NCBI GenBank assembly: GCA_964035575.1
Contig: OZ037907.1
Span: 620,001 to 684,000, forward strand
Length of the DNA stretch: 64,000 nucleotides
From: Rhynchopus sp. YZ270_cl-10
Lineage: Eukaryota; Euglenozoa; Diplonemea; Diplonemida; Diplonemidae
Direction of reading: 5' to 3'
Shown piece after piece: positions 20,227 through 28,861 of the stretch. The stretch's first letter is position 1. Every line of letters begins with the position of its first letter. The notes under the pieces are model-generated. The model did no database searches, was not told the origin of the DNA, and worked only from the letters and a program-made list of their open reading frames with translations. A program made the translations under genes and the position numbers.

Positions 20227-23217
20227 CTAAACCTTTTCGCAATGCAGCGGGGAGGGGTTCGATCCATAGTAGGTATGACAGATCTCTGTTGGGTTGTGGT
20301 GCAGGTCACGCTTTGTAACGTTGCACTGCAGGGCACCTGTGGTGGGGTCTGCTGCGCACTCTGACGTTGCGTGGCTGCTGTACGGGATGCCTGCAACGAA
20401 GGTCAGCATCGCGACCTTGCTGCCCAGCAGCACCCCTCTGTACGCAACACCCACACGCCCGTAGCACCCCGACGTATAGCTCACAAAGGAGAACTCGAAG
20501 ACACCCCCCAACGCTGCTTTGTGCGGAGCCGCATCCATCACACACAGATCCTCCCCACCCCCACCTCGGATGTGAGTGTACCCAAAGCTGCATTCGTCCT
20601 CCATCGCTCCAGTGGGGTCGCCTGCCTCGTCCACTGCGTATACCTGGCAGGTCGTGACGTCCCCAGCGAGCATGGTGTTGTTCGCACAGCACACCTGAGA
20701 GCGGTAGGGGTCTATGGGGCCGGAGAGGTGTACCCGGTAGTTTCGTTGCATTTCATAGCCAAGCCCGTTGGGGCTGTGGCAGAAGTAGTAGTCGCCTATG
20801 GGAAGCCCAACAGTGTCGATGGTGGCGACACTCCCCTTCCCAGCACCGCGCACGGCTGCGTGGGTCGCATTGAGAACGCCGTCTGCGCATGACACCGCGC
20901 CGCTAGAGACCAGGTAGATGTCATCATTCGCCTGGACCTGTGTGACGTAGAAGGTGAATACAGACGCGGCGTACACAGTCCCATGGCGGTACCGTTCAGG
21001 CCACTCCTCTTCAAGCTCATGCACACCAAGCCCGTCGCCCCATAGGGTGTACACCTCCACCCATACGTCGCCAGAGCTGTAGGTGGGTGAATTGGTGTAG
21101 TAGACGTTGAGGCGCACGGCATAGGTTCCTCTTGCGTTGGTGGTGTTGAGTGTGCAGGTGATGTAGTCGGTTGTTCCTGTGTATGTGACGGCAGGGTTGT
21201 CGCATGTAGGTGTGCTGGCGACAGGGCCCAGGGTGAAGGTGTCGTCTACGGGGCGGAATTCGATTGCGTTCACCTTGTCGCTTGTGTGTGGAAACAGACG
21301 GCCAAAGATGGTGAGCGTAACAGAGGGGGCCTCCTTGCAGACAGTGGTCGAGAGCACCGTGCTGTACCCACCGGGGAAGGTCTTGCAGGCTGAGGAGTGC
21401 AGTGTCGTGACTTCGGGGTTCGGGAAAAAGGAGTGCGTCAGAGAGTGCGACCTGCTCAGCGTGCCCGACGCAGACGCGGTGCCGGTGGGCAGCGACAGCG
21501 ATGTGCTGTGTGTCGCAGTGGCAGTCGGCAGCGACAGCGACACACTTGCCGTCCCCGTCGGCAGCGAAAGGGACAGCGACGACGAGCGGCTGAGAGAAGT
21601 CGATCCTGTGCGACTCAATGTACCAGAGAGACTCGCCGATACACTCAAACTGTTCGAAAGCGTCGCACTCAATGTCTTGGAAGCACTCAACGTGTGTGAC
21701 TGCGTCTGTGACCCTGTTGGCAAGCTCAATGATATTGACGCACTTTTACTCAACGACTTCGTCAGCGATTCACTACGAGATGCACTTTGCGACTCTGACA
21801 ACGATGCACTCCTCGAAGCTGTTGCACTCGCAGTTCCCGTTGGAAGAGACACCGAAAATGAGTGGCTCTTCGAAAGTGAATGTGATGCCGATGATGTGCC
21901 TGTGGGCAATGATAGCGACAGCGAACCACTCGCAGAATGTGACAAGGACTTGCTTAAACTGCCGGAATGTGTCGCACTCAGTGTCTTGCTCTGACTCAAT
22001 GTGTGTGAATGCGTCAGTGACCCTGTCGGAAGAGATATCGACACTGAACGGCTCCGCGAGTGTGACTGCGTCATCGAAGAAGTGCCGGTTGGAAGTGTAA
22101 ACGAAATGGACGCGCTCTTCGTTAATGACAACGACTTGCTCAGACTGCTTGAAAGTGTCACACTCAATGTCTTGGAAGCACTCCACGTGTGTGACTGCGT
22201 CTGAGACCCTGTTGGCAAGCTCAATGATATTGACGCACTTTTACTCAACGACTTCGTCAACGACTCACTACGAGATGCACTTTGCGACTCTGACAACGAT
22301 GCACTCCTCGAAGCTGTTGCACTCGCAGTTCCCGTTGGCAGAGACATAGAGATGGACGCGCTCTTCGAAAGTGACAACGACTTGCTCAAACTGTTCGAAA
22401 GCGTCGCACTCAATGTGTTGCTCTGACTCAACGTGTGTGACTGTGTCTGTGACCCTGTTGGCAAGCTCAACGACATTGACGCACTTTTACTCAACGACTT
22501 CGTCAGCGACTCACTACGAGATGCACTTTGCGACTCTGACAATGACGCACTCCTCGAAGCTGTTGCACTCGCAGTTCCCGTTGGAAGAGACATCGAAAAT
22601 GAGTGGCTCTTCGACAGTGACAACGACTTGCTCAAGCTGCTTGAAAGTGTCGCACTCAATGTCTTGGAAGCACTCAATGTATGTGACTGCGTCTGTGACC
22701 CTGTTGGCAAGCTCAATGATGTCGACGCGCTTTTCGAAAGTGACAACGACTTGCTCAAGCTGTTCGAAAGCGTCGCACTCAATGTGTTGCTCTGACTCAA
22801 TGTATGTGACTGCGTCTGCGACCCTGTTGGCAAGCTCAACGACACTGACGCACTTTTACTCAACGACTTCGTCAACGACTCACTACGAGATGCACTTTGC
22901 GACTCTGACAATGATGCACTCCTCGAAGCTGTTGCACTCGCAGTTCCCGTTGGCAGAGACATCGAGATGGACGCGCTCTTCGAAAGTGACTGGCTCGTTG
23001 AAGGTGAATACGAAGCTGACGCCGTACCAGTGGGCAATGATAGCGACAGCGAACCACTCGCAGAATGTGTCAACGACTTGCTTAAACTGTTCGAATGTGT
23101 CACACTCAGTGTCGTGGAAGCACTCAACGTGTAGGACAGGCTCTGGGTGACTGTTGCCGTGTCCACTGCCAAGCAACCCACCCACACCAGACACAGTACA
23201 GACATCTCGCGCAACAC
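20227..23217 (-). CDS. Giant Ser-rich repeat secreted protein with LPTG-type repeats and a cysteine-rich C-terminal domain
   Basis: 996 residues in one exon. A signal peptide opens the protein (MSVLCLVWVGCLAVDTA, starting at the first or fifth codon). About 575 residues of Ser/Thr/Leu repeats follow, built from SLSKSLSLSKSAS-type strings and punctuated by SLPTGT or SLPTGS (15 exact LPTG copies and one LPTA). The repeats match for long stretches at DNA level (for example 21660-21850, 22165-22350, 22385-22600), so they expand and contract. The C-terminal ~400 residues are non-repetitive with many cysteines and N-glycosylation sites (NTTN, NATH, NNT) and look like an extracellular beta-rich region. 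No membrane anchor is seen, so it is secreted, attached otherwise, or continues past a weak donor at its end. The Ser/Thr tract is probably heavily O-glycosylated and stalk-like. No known family is recognised. Confidence 0.8.
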   Translation of the reverse strand: MLREMSVLCLVWVGCLAVDTATVTQSLSYTLSASTTLSVTHSNSLSKSLTHSASGSLSLSLPTGTASASYSPSTSQSLSKSASISMSLPTGTASATASRSASLSESQSASRSESLTKSLSKSASVSLSLPTGSQTQSHTLSQSNTLSATLSNSLSKSLSLSKSASTSLSLPTGSQTQSHTLSASKTLSATLSSSLSKSLSLSKSHSFSMSLPTGTASATASRSASLSESQSASRSESLTKSLSKSASMSLSLPTGSQTQSHTLSQSNTLSATLSNSLSKSLSLSKSASISMSLPTGTASATASRSASLSESQSASRSESLTKSLSKSASISLSLPTGSQTQSHTWSASKTLSVTLSSSLSKSLSLTKSASISFTLPTGTSSMTQSHSRSRSVSISLPTGSLTHSHTLSQSKTLSATHSGSLSKSLSHSASGSLSLSLPTGTSSASHSLSKSHSFSVSLPTGTASATASRSASLSESQSASRSESLTKSLSKSASISLSLPTGSQTQSHTLSASKTLSATLSNSLSVSASLSGTLSRTGSTSLSRSSSLSLSLPTGTASVSLSLPTATATHSTSLSLPTGTASASGTLSRSHSLTHSFFPNPEVTTLHSSACKTFPGGYSTVLSTTVCKEAPSVTLTIFGRLFPHTSDKVNAIEFRPVDDTFTLGPVASTPTCDNPAVTYTGTTDYITCTLNTTNARGTYAVRLNVYYTNSPTYSSGDVWVEVYTLWGDGLGVHELEEEWPERYRHGTVYAASVFTFYVTQVQANDDIYLVSSGAVSCADGVLNATHAAVRGAGKGSVATIDTVGLPIGDYYFCHSPNGLGYEMQRNYRVHLSGPIDPYRSQVCCANNTMLAGDVTTCQVYAVDEAGDPTGAMEDECSFGYTHIRGGGGEDLCVMDAAPHKAALGGVFEFSFVSYTSGCYGRVGVAYRGVLLGSKVAMLTFVAGIPYSSHATSECAADPTTGALQCNVTKRDLHHNPTEICHTYYGSNPSPLHCEKV

Positions 23218-23499
23218 CGCCCACTATCGCGCCATATGCCAAACTATAGTCCACCCTCACTCCTGTGGCTGTGTTTGTGTGGTTTCTGTGTCCTCCCCTC
23301 CCTCAGTTCAAATGACAAAAGGACCACTTTATTTTTGTTATCTACATATCACAGTAGGACAGGCTCAAACACCCATCCGTATACATCTTTATCAAAAAAA
23401 GACAGCAAAACAATCAAATAAGGTTTAGGTGACAAACAGTCACCTACAAAGAGAAATGCAACTGTGCCGAATAGCACAGACACCCAGCATGTCGCACAG
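23218..23499. other. Short intergenic spacer
   Basis: Lies between the signal-peptide end of the Ser-rich gene and the 3' end of Ctf8. It contains the 5' leader of the former; nothing else is recognisable. Confidence 0.4.
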
Positions 23500-23597
23500 C
23501 CACCTGCACACCTGCACACCTGCACACCTGCACACCTGCACACCTGCACACCTGCACACCTGCACACCTGCACACCTGCACACCTGCACACCTGCAG
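23500..23597 (+). repeat. Minisatellite of a 10-bp unit (ACACCTGCAC), about 10 copies
   Basis: The array is nearly perfect and ends three bases from the Ctf8 stop codon, so it should be transcribed in that gene's 3' UTR (read there as GTGCAGGTGT). Variation in copy number would alter the UTR without touching the protein. It has no spacers, so it is not a CRISPR array. Confidence 0.9.
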
Positions 23598-23600
23598 CCC

Positions 23601-24231
23601 TTAATCTTTGTGCATATTCGACACGGTTGGGGGGTAATGTCGCGATGTCTGTACAAAAAGGGGTTTTGATGGACTTTTTTGAAAAAAGCAAAAAAAAAAA
23701 AAAAAAAAACCAAACAAAATCTGGTAATCTTACCCCTCCACAACAACAATCAATCGTTTCTCGTACAAGCATTCTGCCCACCTCGACGAAAAACAACCCC
23801 TGGGCGATCTTCTCAACGCCTCATACCTTCATGATGAACTGCCGCGTGACGAGACCCACCACTTGGTAGTGGACCCCCTCCACACCCTCGTCGCTGAAGG
23901 CATCGAGCTGTGTCTCCGTAGCATCGCCTTCTTCTGTCTTTAGACGTTTCGTCTCCCCCTCTGCATCGTTGGTGTCATTGTCCTCTCGCTTTCGCTTTGC
24001 GCTCCGCTTCTTCTCAAGCAGCACAAAGGGTTTCGGTATTGCCTTCACGTCCCCTTCAAGCAGCGTGTTGCCGACCTGAATCGACGCCTTCCCACCCTGT
24101 GTCGTGTACCGCAGCTGGCCAAGAACCTTGCCCGCAAGCGTTTCGCCCTGCAAAGGCTTGGGAATGCCCTGGAGCTCTAGCAAATCCCATTCTACCTTCG
24201 AGACGTCGTCGCCGACGAGGCGTATTATCAT
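23601..24231 (-). CDS. CTF8: Ctf8, subunit of the Ctf18-RFC clamp loader
   Basis: Two exons: 24231-23827 and 23648-23601, intron 178 bp (AAG|GTATGA...TTTGTACAG); 150 residues. Start at MIIRLVGDD because it is the first ATG and matches the usual Ctf8 N-terminus. Family signatures are clear: WDLLELQG at about 15-22, KVLGQLRY, ASIQVGNTLLEGDV and KPFVLLEK in the first half. A divergent acidic linker with a KRKREDND patch follows, and then YQVVGLVTRQFIMK continuing across the intron into TSRHYPP, which parallels the conserved C-terminal '(I/F)FKTRPKP'. Ctf8 with Dcc1 binds the Ctf18 C-terminus and helps load PCNA for sister-chromatid cohesion in the nucleus. The last coding exon has only 48 bases; without it the gene looks truncated. 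Confidence 0.9.
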
Positions 24232-24882
24232 ATTCAAAAGAAGCTATAAAACGTCTCTGGAACACCCCCCTCTGTTTGGATATGGAAAGTATTTGGTTAT
24301 TGGAGATTTTTGTCGCACTTCAAACTCCCAAAGGTTTGCGAGGTTTGAGCATGCAGAAGCAGAAGAAGGGGTGGAAAGTAAACTATTTAATGCACGCACC
24401 TCCAACCGACCCGGATGAAAGCAAGTCCCCTGACAGAAGATGCAAAAGGAAACCTAAGTAGACCTATCATGGGCGCGAGCATCCATCATAGGGGGGCCAG
24501 CCTGACCCAGCATTTATATACCCTGCCAGGGTGAAAAAAAAGGAGGAGGGGGGTAAATCTTTTTTTCGTTCTCCATTCGTTTTACAAAATGGGGGGTTTT
24601 TTTAAAGCCCCTCTAAATATTTTAAGGGTATTACGGGGTCGGTGAACAAGAAGAGACACCAAAAAAAAGACCGTTTTTTGTAATATTTGGACCACACAAA
24701 TCTTGGGACTTTTGACCCCAAAAAAATCGGGAATTTTGGGACATTTGCCCCCCCCCTGCCCAACAACACTACATATACGGCAGTTGAAACGTGCTCAAAA
24801 CTCGGTAATGAGTACCTCCCTTCCTCCCTTTTTAGGGACCACCTTAGGAAGTTGAAAGCAAAAAAAAAAACTGCTTTTTTTT
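24232..24882. other. Intergenic stretch with a possible gene relic
   Basis: At 24280-24460 the plus strand has two overlapping coding-like frames (peptides containing SIWLLEIFVALQTPKG and GKYLVIGDFCRTSNSQR). They cannot both be real, and no splice sites join them to anything. The rest is homopolymer-rich. It includes the short divergent upstream region of Ctf8 and the 3' end of the transporter gene. Confidence 0.35.
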
Positions 24883-25992
24883 TTACACATCCGACCCGAT
24901 CTCGACCATAGCGAACGAACCGTTCGTACTGCCTCCTCCCCCTCCCCCTCCTCCCCCTCCTCCTCCTCCTATCCCCTCCGACAAAATACTGCTGGTACGG
25001 GCCAACGCAATGCCGTCAGACTCACTGAGGGATTCTTGCGGAGGGGAGGTGACGGCTGCAAATTTGTCATGGTTGAAGATGAATAAGGCGTTCAGCACCA
25101 CTGCCACACCCAGGTAGAAGCCAAGACTAGGCTCGGTCCCGAAGAAGACCGCACTGAGAAGCACTGTTAGCACCATCCCCGCGCTCACTGCCTGCACCTT
25201 GACTATATTGTCCAGAAATTTGAATATCACAGATAGCGTCAACCCTTGGGCGCTCACCAGGACTACTAAGAGGTATGTATACACATTCCAGCCCCCAAAG
25301 TACACATCACTCCCATGCCACACCGCGTATAAGAACATTGCCGCCAAATTGAACACAACCGAAAACACATAGAGCTTCGCGTTTTGATGGTGCAGGGAGG
25401 TGTCCATTGCCCCTTTTAGAAGTTTTTCGTTGTACACATCCCCGGTGCTTCCAATGACGCTTACTACTAATACTAAGATATGCCCCCAATTGAAGGCCTT
25501 TAAATCCGCCGCAGATGAAGTCTTGCTGACAATCAATCCCAACGCAAGCACGCACAACGCAGACCATTGGAGACGACTGATTCTTCTTCCAAGAATGAGA
25601 CGAAGCGCGAGCGCTGTGGTCAACACCTTGACATTGCTGTACAACGTATACTCCCCTGGAGTAAGAAACATCAGAATCGCAAAGTACAGATTGTCGTCAA
25701 GAAGATACACCAACCCTGGATATGAAAACCGCTGCAGGTCCTTGAGATACGCCTTGGTAGCCATATCAGACAGGGCCGGCTGCTGTCCTGTGTGAACCAA
25801 CGCAATAATCGACACAACGATCTTAATAACACTCGAAACAAATGAGACCGACACAGGGTTGTAAGCATACTGCGCGGTCCCGTCCACTGTCGTCTTACTC
25901 AAGGTAGCAACAATTGAAGACAAAGAATACAGTGCAATGTACATCCCCACCACCACCACCGCCCACCAGCCCTCTATACGCACTCTCCCCAT
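24883..25992 (-). CDS. SLC35A-type nucleotide-sugar transporter
   Basis: 369 residues, one exon, about ten membrane helices. The first helix begins at residue 9 (WWAVVVVGMYIALYS). The family hallmark is present: DNLYFAILMFLTPGEYTLYSNVKVLTTAL followed by LGRRISRLQWSALCVLALG, which corresponds to the 'Q.KILTTA...L.R.LS..QW' region of UDP-galactose and CMP-sialate carriers. The last helices (SAGMVLTVLLSAVFFGTEP, then a Gly/Val/Leu helix) also match. A cytosolic tail follows with a run of 13 glycines encoded by CCN/TCC-rich DNA that may vary in length. Such carriers exchange nucleotide sugars for nucleoside monophosphates in Golgi or ER membranes. The sugar cannot be told from sequence. Confidence 0.9.
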   Translation of the reverse strand: MGRVRIEGWWAVVVVGMYIALYSLSSIVATLSKTTVDGTAQYAYNPVSVSFVSSVIKIVVSIIALVHTGQQPALSDMATKAYLKDLQRFSYPGLVYLLDDNLYFAILMFLTPGEYTLYSNVKVLTTALALRLILGRRISRLQWSALCVLALGLIVSKTSSAADLKAFNWGHILVLVVSVIGSTGDVYNEKLLKGAMDTSLHHQNAKLYVFSVVFNLAAMFLYAVWHGSDVYFGGWNVYTYLLVVLVSAQGLTLSVIFKFLDNIVKVQAVSAGMVLTVLLSAVFFGTEPSLGFYLGVAVVLNALFIFNHDKFAAVTSPPQESLSESDGIALARTSSILSEGIGGGGGGGGGGGGGSTNGSFAMVEIGSDV

Positions 25993-26750
25993 GTCTTTCC
26001 TTTTTTTTGGTTACAACCGTGTACGGGCGTCCATTACCTAATGGGGGCGAAAAAGATGGTTAAAAAAAAGCGGAGAAATGGTTAGTTCTGTAGTGCTTTC
26101 CCTAGAAGGGGGGTAAGAGGAGAGAGGGAGGAGGAAGAGGAGAGGGGTAGAGAAGAATAATTTGAAAGAGGATTTTCCCGTTTACCATTTTGTTTTTTTA
26201 CCCCATTTTTTGAAAAAGAAAAAGAATGTGAACATCATGCGCACCGTTCAAAAAGAGAAGAAAAAAAAGAACGAAGAAAAATTTGGTAAAGAAGAACCTA
26301 CGATATGCTAAGCCCCCTTTAAGAAAAAGCCTATGTAATAGAAAATGCCAGTTTGATGGACAACAAAAATGAACCAGGCAAAAAAAAAAATAAAAAAGAA
26401 AACTTACGATGAATGTGCCTCTCGTGCACATAAATCTTAAAAAAACCTTTTATTTGAAATACAAAGCCCTCACCAAGGGGGGGAAAAGAAGAAATAGTTT
26501 ATAAGATGAACCTAAGCCTCTCGTGCTCAGTCATCTAGAAGGATTGATAAGATGGCCAAGGCCATCGCGTTTACTTGACTTCTTTGAGTGGGGGAGGGAG
26601 AAATACGTTGCAATTTGCTCTGGTCTGGACACACAAAACCAAAAAGGCTATGTACATCACTGCAGTTTCAGGATAGAAAATAAAAAGCACGACACAGACT
26701 CCTGAGCGAATGAGGACATCAAAAAAAAAAAAGCAAAAAAAAAAAAAAAA
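25993..26750. other. Intergenic region with two copies of a short recurring motif
   Basis: Segments at 26407-26432 (GATGAATGTGCCTCTCGTGC) and 26503-26533 (AAGATGAACCTAAGCCTCTC followed by GTGCTCAGTCATCT) belong to a motif found in many intergenic and intronic sites of this window. No gene is seen. Confidence 0.45.
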
Positions 26751-26992
26751 AAAGTATTTTCATCATATGCAATCAATAAATTGATAGTATATGGTGAGGG
26801 ATCAACAAAAATGGTCCCATCTTTCTTTTTATGTTGTGTGTTTTGCAAAACGTAGAAAAGAAAAGTAAAATGCTTCGTGCACAAGTTGAAACTTCAGTAG
26901 ATTGGTTTCTGATATTAACCCTGTTTCAGTCCTAAGAATCATACAGTTGTATTCAAAAGGGTGGACATCTTCAGTGATTTCCCTTTAAATGG
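26751..26992 (+). repeat. 242-bp dispersed repeat, copy 1
   Basis: Identical by eye over its whole length to 28443-28684 in the same orientation. It starts AAAGTATTTTCATCATATG and contains a small hairpin (ATCAATAAATTGAT). It ends ATTTCCCTTTAAATGG. A shortened copy lies at 34879-34966 and a fragment at 16628-16680. It has no coding frame. The two full copies flank 1.45 kb of unremarkable AT-rich DNA, and shorter copies elsewhere argue for a dispersed family. Confidence 0.8.
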
Positions 26993-28137
26993 TGGGTGAA
27001 TATCGTGAAACCGATGTTCGTGTGAACATTTGGTACCTTCTACTTCAGTTTTTTGTTTCGGGAATACACAAAATACAAAAGTTTTTTTTTTCTTTTTTCT
27101 TATTCCTTTCTCTGTCCTTACTGGATGTAATGTCTGATCACCAGGAGGAAGAGTAACCTAAAGAGTCTTGGTCTTGATGGCTGCCGTGTATACGTATAGT
27201 ATTCCGTGCAATAATTGCTACCAATCCAAACAAATACCAACACATCCTGTATGTGTATCAGATAGAAAACCTCAGCAAACACACAAGAAAGAGAAATAAA
27301 ATAAAAGTAAAAAATAGAAAAGTGAAAAACATACTGAATTTTCTGGACTTAGTAGTTCGCCGTCCAAGCAATGATTAAAACCAGTTTAATCATCCATTGT
27401 CCATTGTATTGAAACACCTACACAAAGACTAGAGTAGTACAAAGAGATAGCAAAACGTGCATTGCAAACAATTTAATATGTGTCCTGGAGTCTTAGTCTC
27501 AAGGCTATTGTCCCTTAAAAAATGGGAAAGCTAAGATGCCCACCAAGACCAAATCGCTCCTGCGAGAAAAATACTCATCACTAGTGACATAGTACGCGTT
27601 GAGTACAACCATATAAACTGCGTCGTGGACATTACCATTGGTAAACCACGACCAAATTACTACTGCGATATACCTATTATCTTCGTTCTTTTTTTTTTCC
27701 AAAGTTTTGCGGTTTTTGTAGTAGGCCTACAGACTGCACAGCTTACCCAGGGTGTGGCAATGTAATACATTGGTCTGACGTCTCACTGAAAGGGTCAAGT
27801 ACGAGGTCTAGTCCCTTCCAGTGGTGAAAAAGAGTTTTTTTTTTCTTTTTATTTGGTTTGTTGAAAAAAAGTAAAAATAAAAGTGGTGTTTGTTTGTGGG
27901 AATTCTTTGAAATAGGACCTTTATCTAGATTCATTGGCTTCATGAACATATATAGCCTAGAATCGCTCGCTTATTTTTTTCAGAATGCACTGAGCTGCTT
28001 CTGGTAGTCTTTAACGTTGACACCATAAACGGACACATTTTTTTTATTGGGGTTTCGGTGTCGTCAACCTACTTTAAATAACCTACTTGCTCTCCCTTGT
28101 TATTATATCATTTTTTTTTTTGGTCTCTTTTTCTGCT

Positions 28138-28169
<32 letters not shown>

Positions 28170-28442
28170 ATTTCTTTTTTGACTGTTTCAAAGAGGTAGG
28201 GAGGGGGTGGGGTGTAGTGCGAAGTTCACAGGACAGCTGTATTGTGTGCTTCGACTTTCTGTTAACTCCTTTGTAATTATGAGTAAACAAAGCATAGTGC
28301 AGCAGTAGAATATATCTATAAATATAAACTAGTTTGCACTATGTGTTTAGCTTTTTAGGGCTAATGTACTAGAGACCATTCCGCAACATACTCTAAGCGA
28401 GGCTCAGTTTTTCACAGCATGTCTGGAGGCACTTGTAAATAA
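26993..28442. other. AT-rich gene-free stretch between the two 242-bp repeats
   Basis: Long T runs near 28105-28168 and no open frame above 70 codons with coding character. Nothing recognisable as polymerase, integrase or RNA. Confidence 0.5.
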
Positions 28443-28684
28443 AAAGTATTTTCATCATATGCAATCAATAAATTGATAGTATATGGTGAGGGATCAACAA
28501 AAATGGTCCCATCTTTCTTTTTATGTTGTGTGTTTTGCAAAACGTAGAAAAGAAAAGTAAAATGCTTCGTGCACAAGTTGAAACTTCAGTAGATTGGTTT
28601 CTGATATTAACCCTGTTTCAGTCCTAAGAATCATACAGTTGTATTCAAAAGGGTGGACATCTTCAGTGATTTCCCTTTAAATGG
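28443..28684 (+). repeat. 242-bp dispersed repeat, copy 2
   Basis: Matches 26751-26992 exactly by eye and ends just before an A run and the 3' end of the SKI3 gene at 28862. Confidence 0.8.
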
Positions 28685-28861
28685 AGCAAAAAAAAAAAAA
28701 AAAAAAAAAAAAAACCATCCCCACCCCTTTTCGTTACCACTTTCCCCCCCTCAACCCAAACCCCCTTCATTTTTTCCCCCTAAAATCCATTGTTTCCTTC
28801 AACCACCCCCACATTATTTTTCTTCTCTCCCCTCCCCTCTTTTCTCTCATCTCATTCCTTT

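Noticed and set aside
20251-20266. GGTTCGATCC considered as a tRNA box B
   Set aside because: It lies in the coding C-terminus of the Ser-rich gene and no cloverleaf forms around it.
21179-23150. Long plus-strand open frames across the Ser-rich gene
   Set aside because: Shadows of the Ser repeat; the minus frame has the signal peptide and a non-repetitive cysteine-rich end.
21420-23200. LPTG repeats considered as sortase signals
   Set aside because: They are internal, repeated and not followed by a hydrophobic segment and basic tail; eukaryotes lack cell-wall sortase anchoring.
23500-23597. Short tandem repeats considered as a CRISPR array
   Set aside because: Head-to-tail 10-bp units without spacers, in a eukaryotic gene context.
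26751-28684. 242-bp direct repeats considered as long terminal repeats of an element
   Set aside because: The interior has no coding sequence or primer-type features, a trimmed copy occurs alone in a SKI3 intron, and the ends lack TG...CA. A dispersed unit explains it better.
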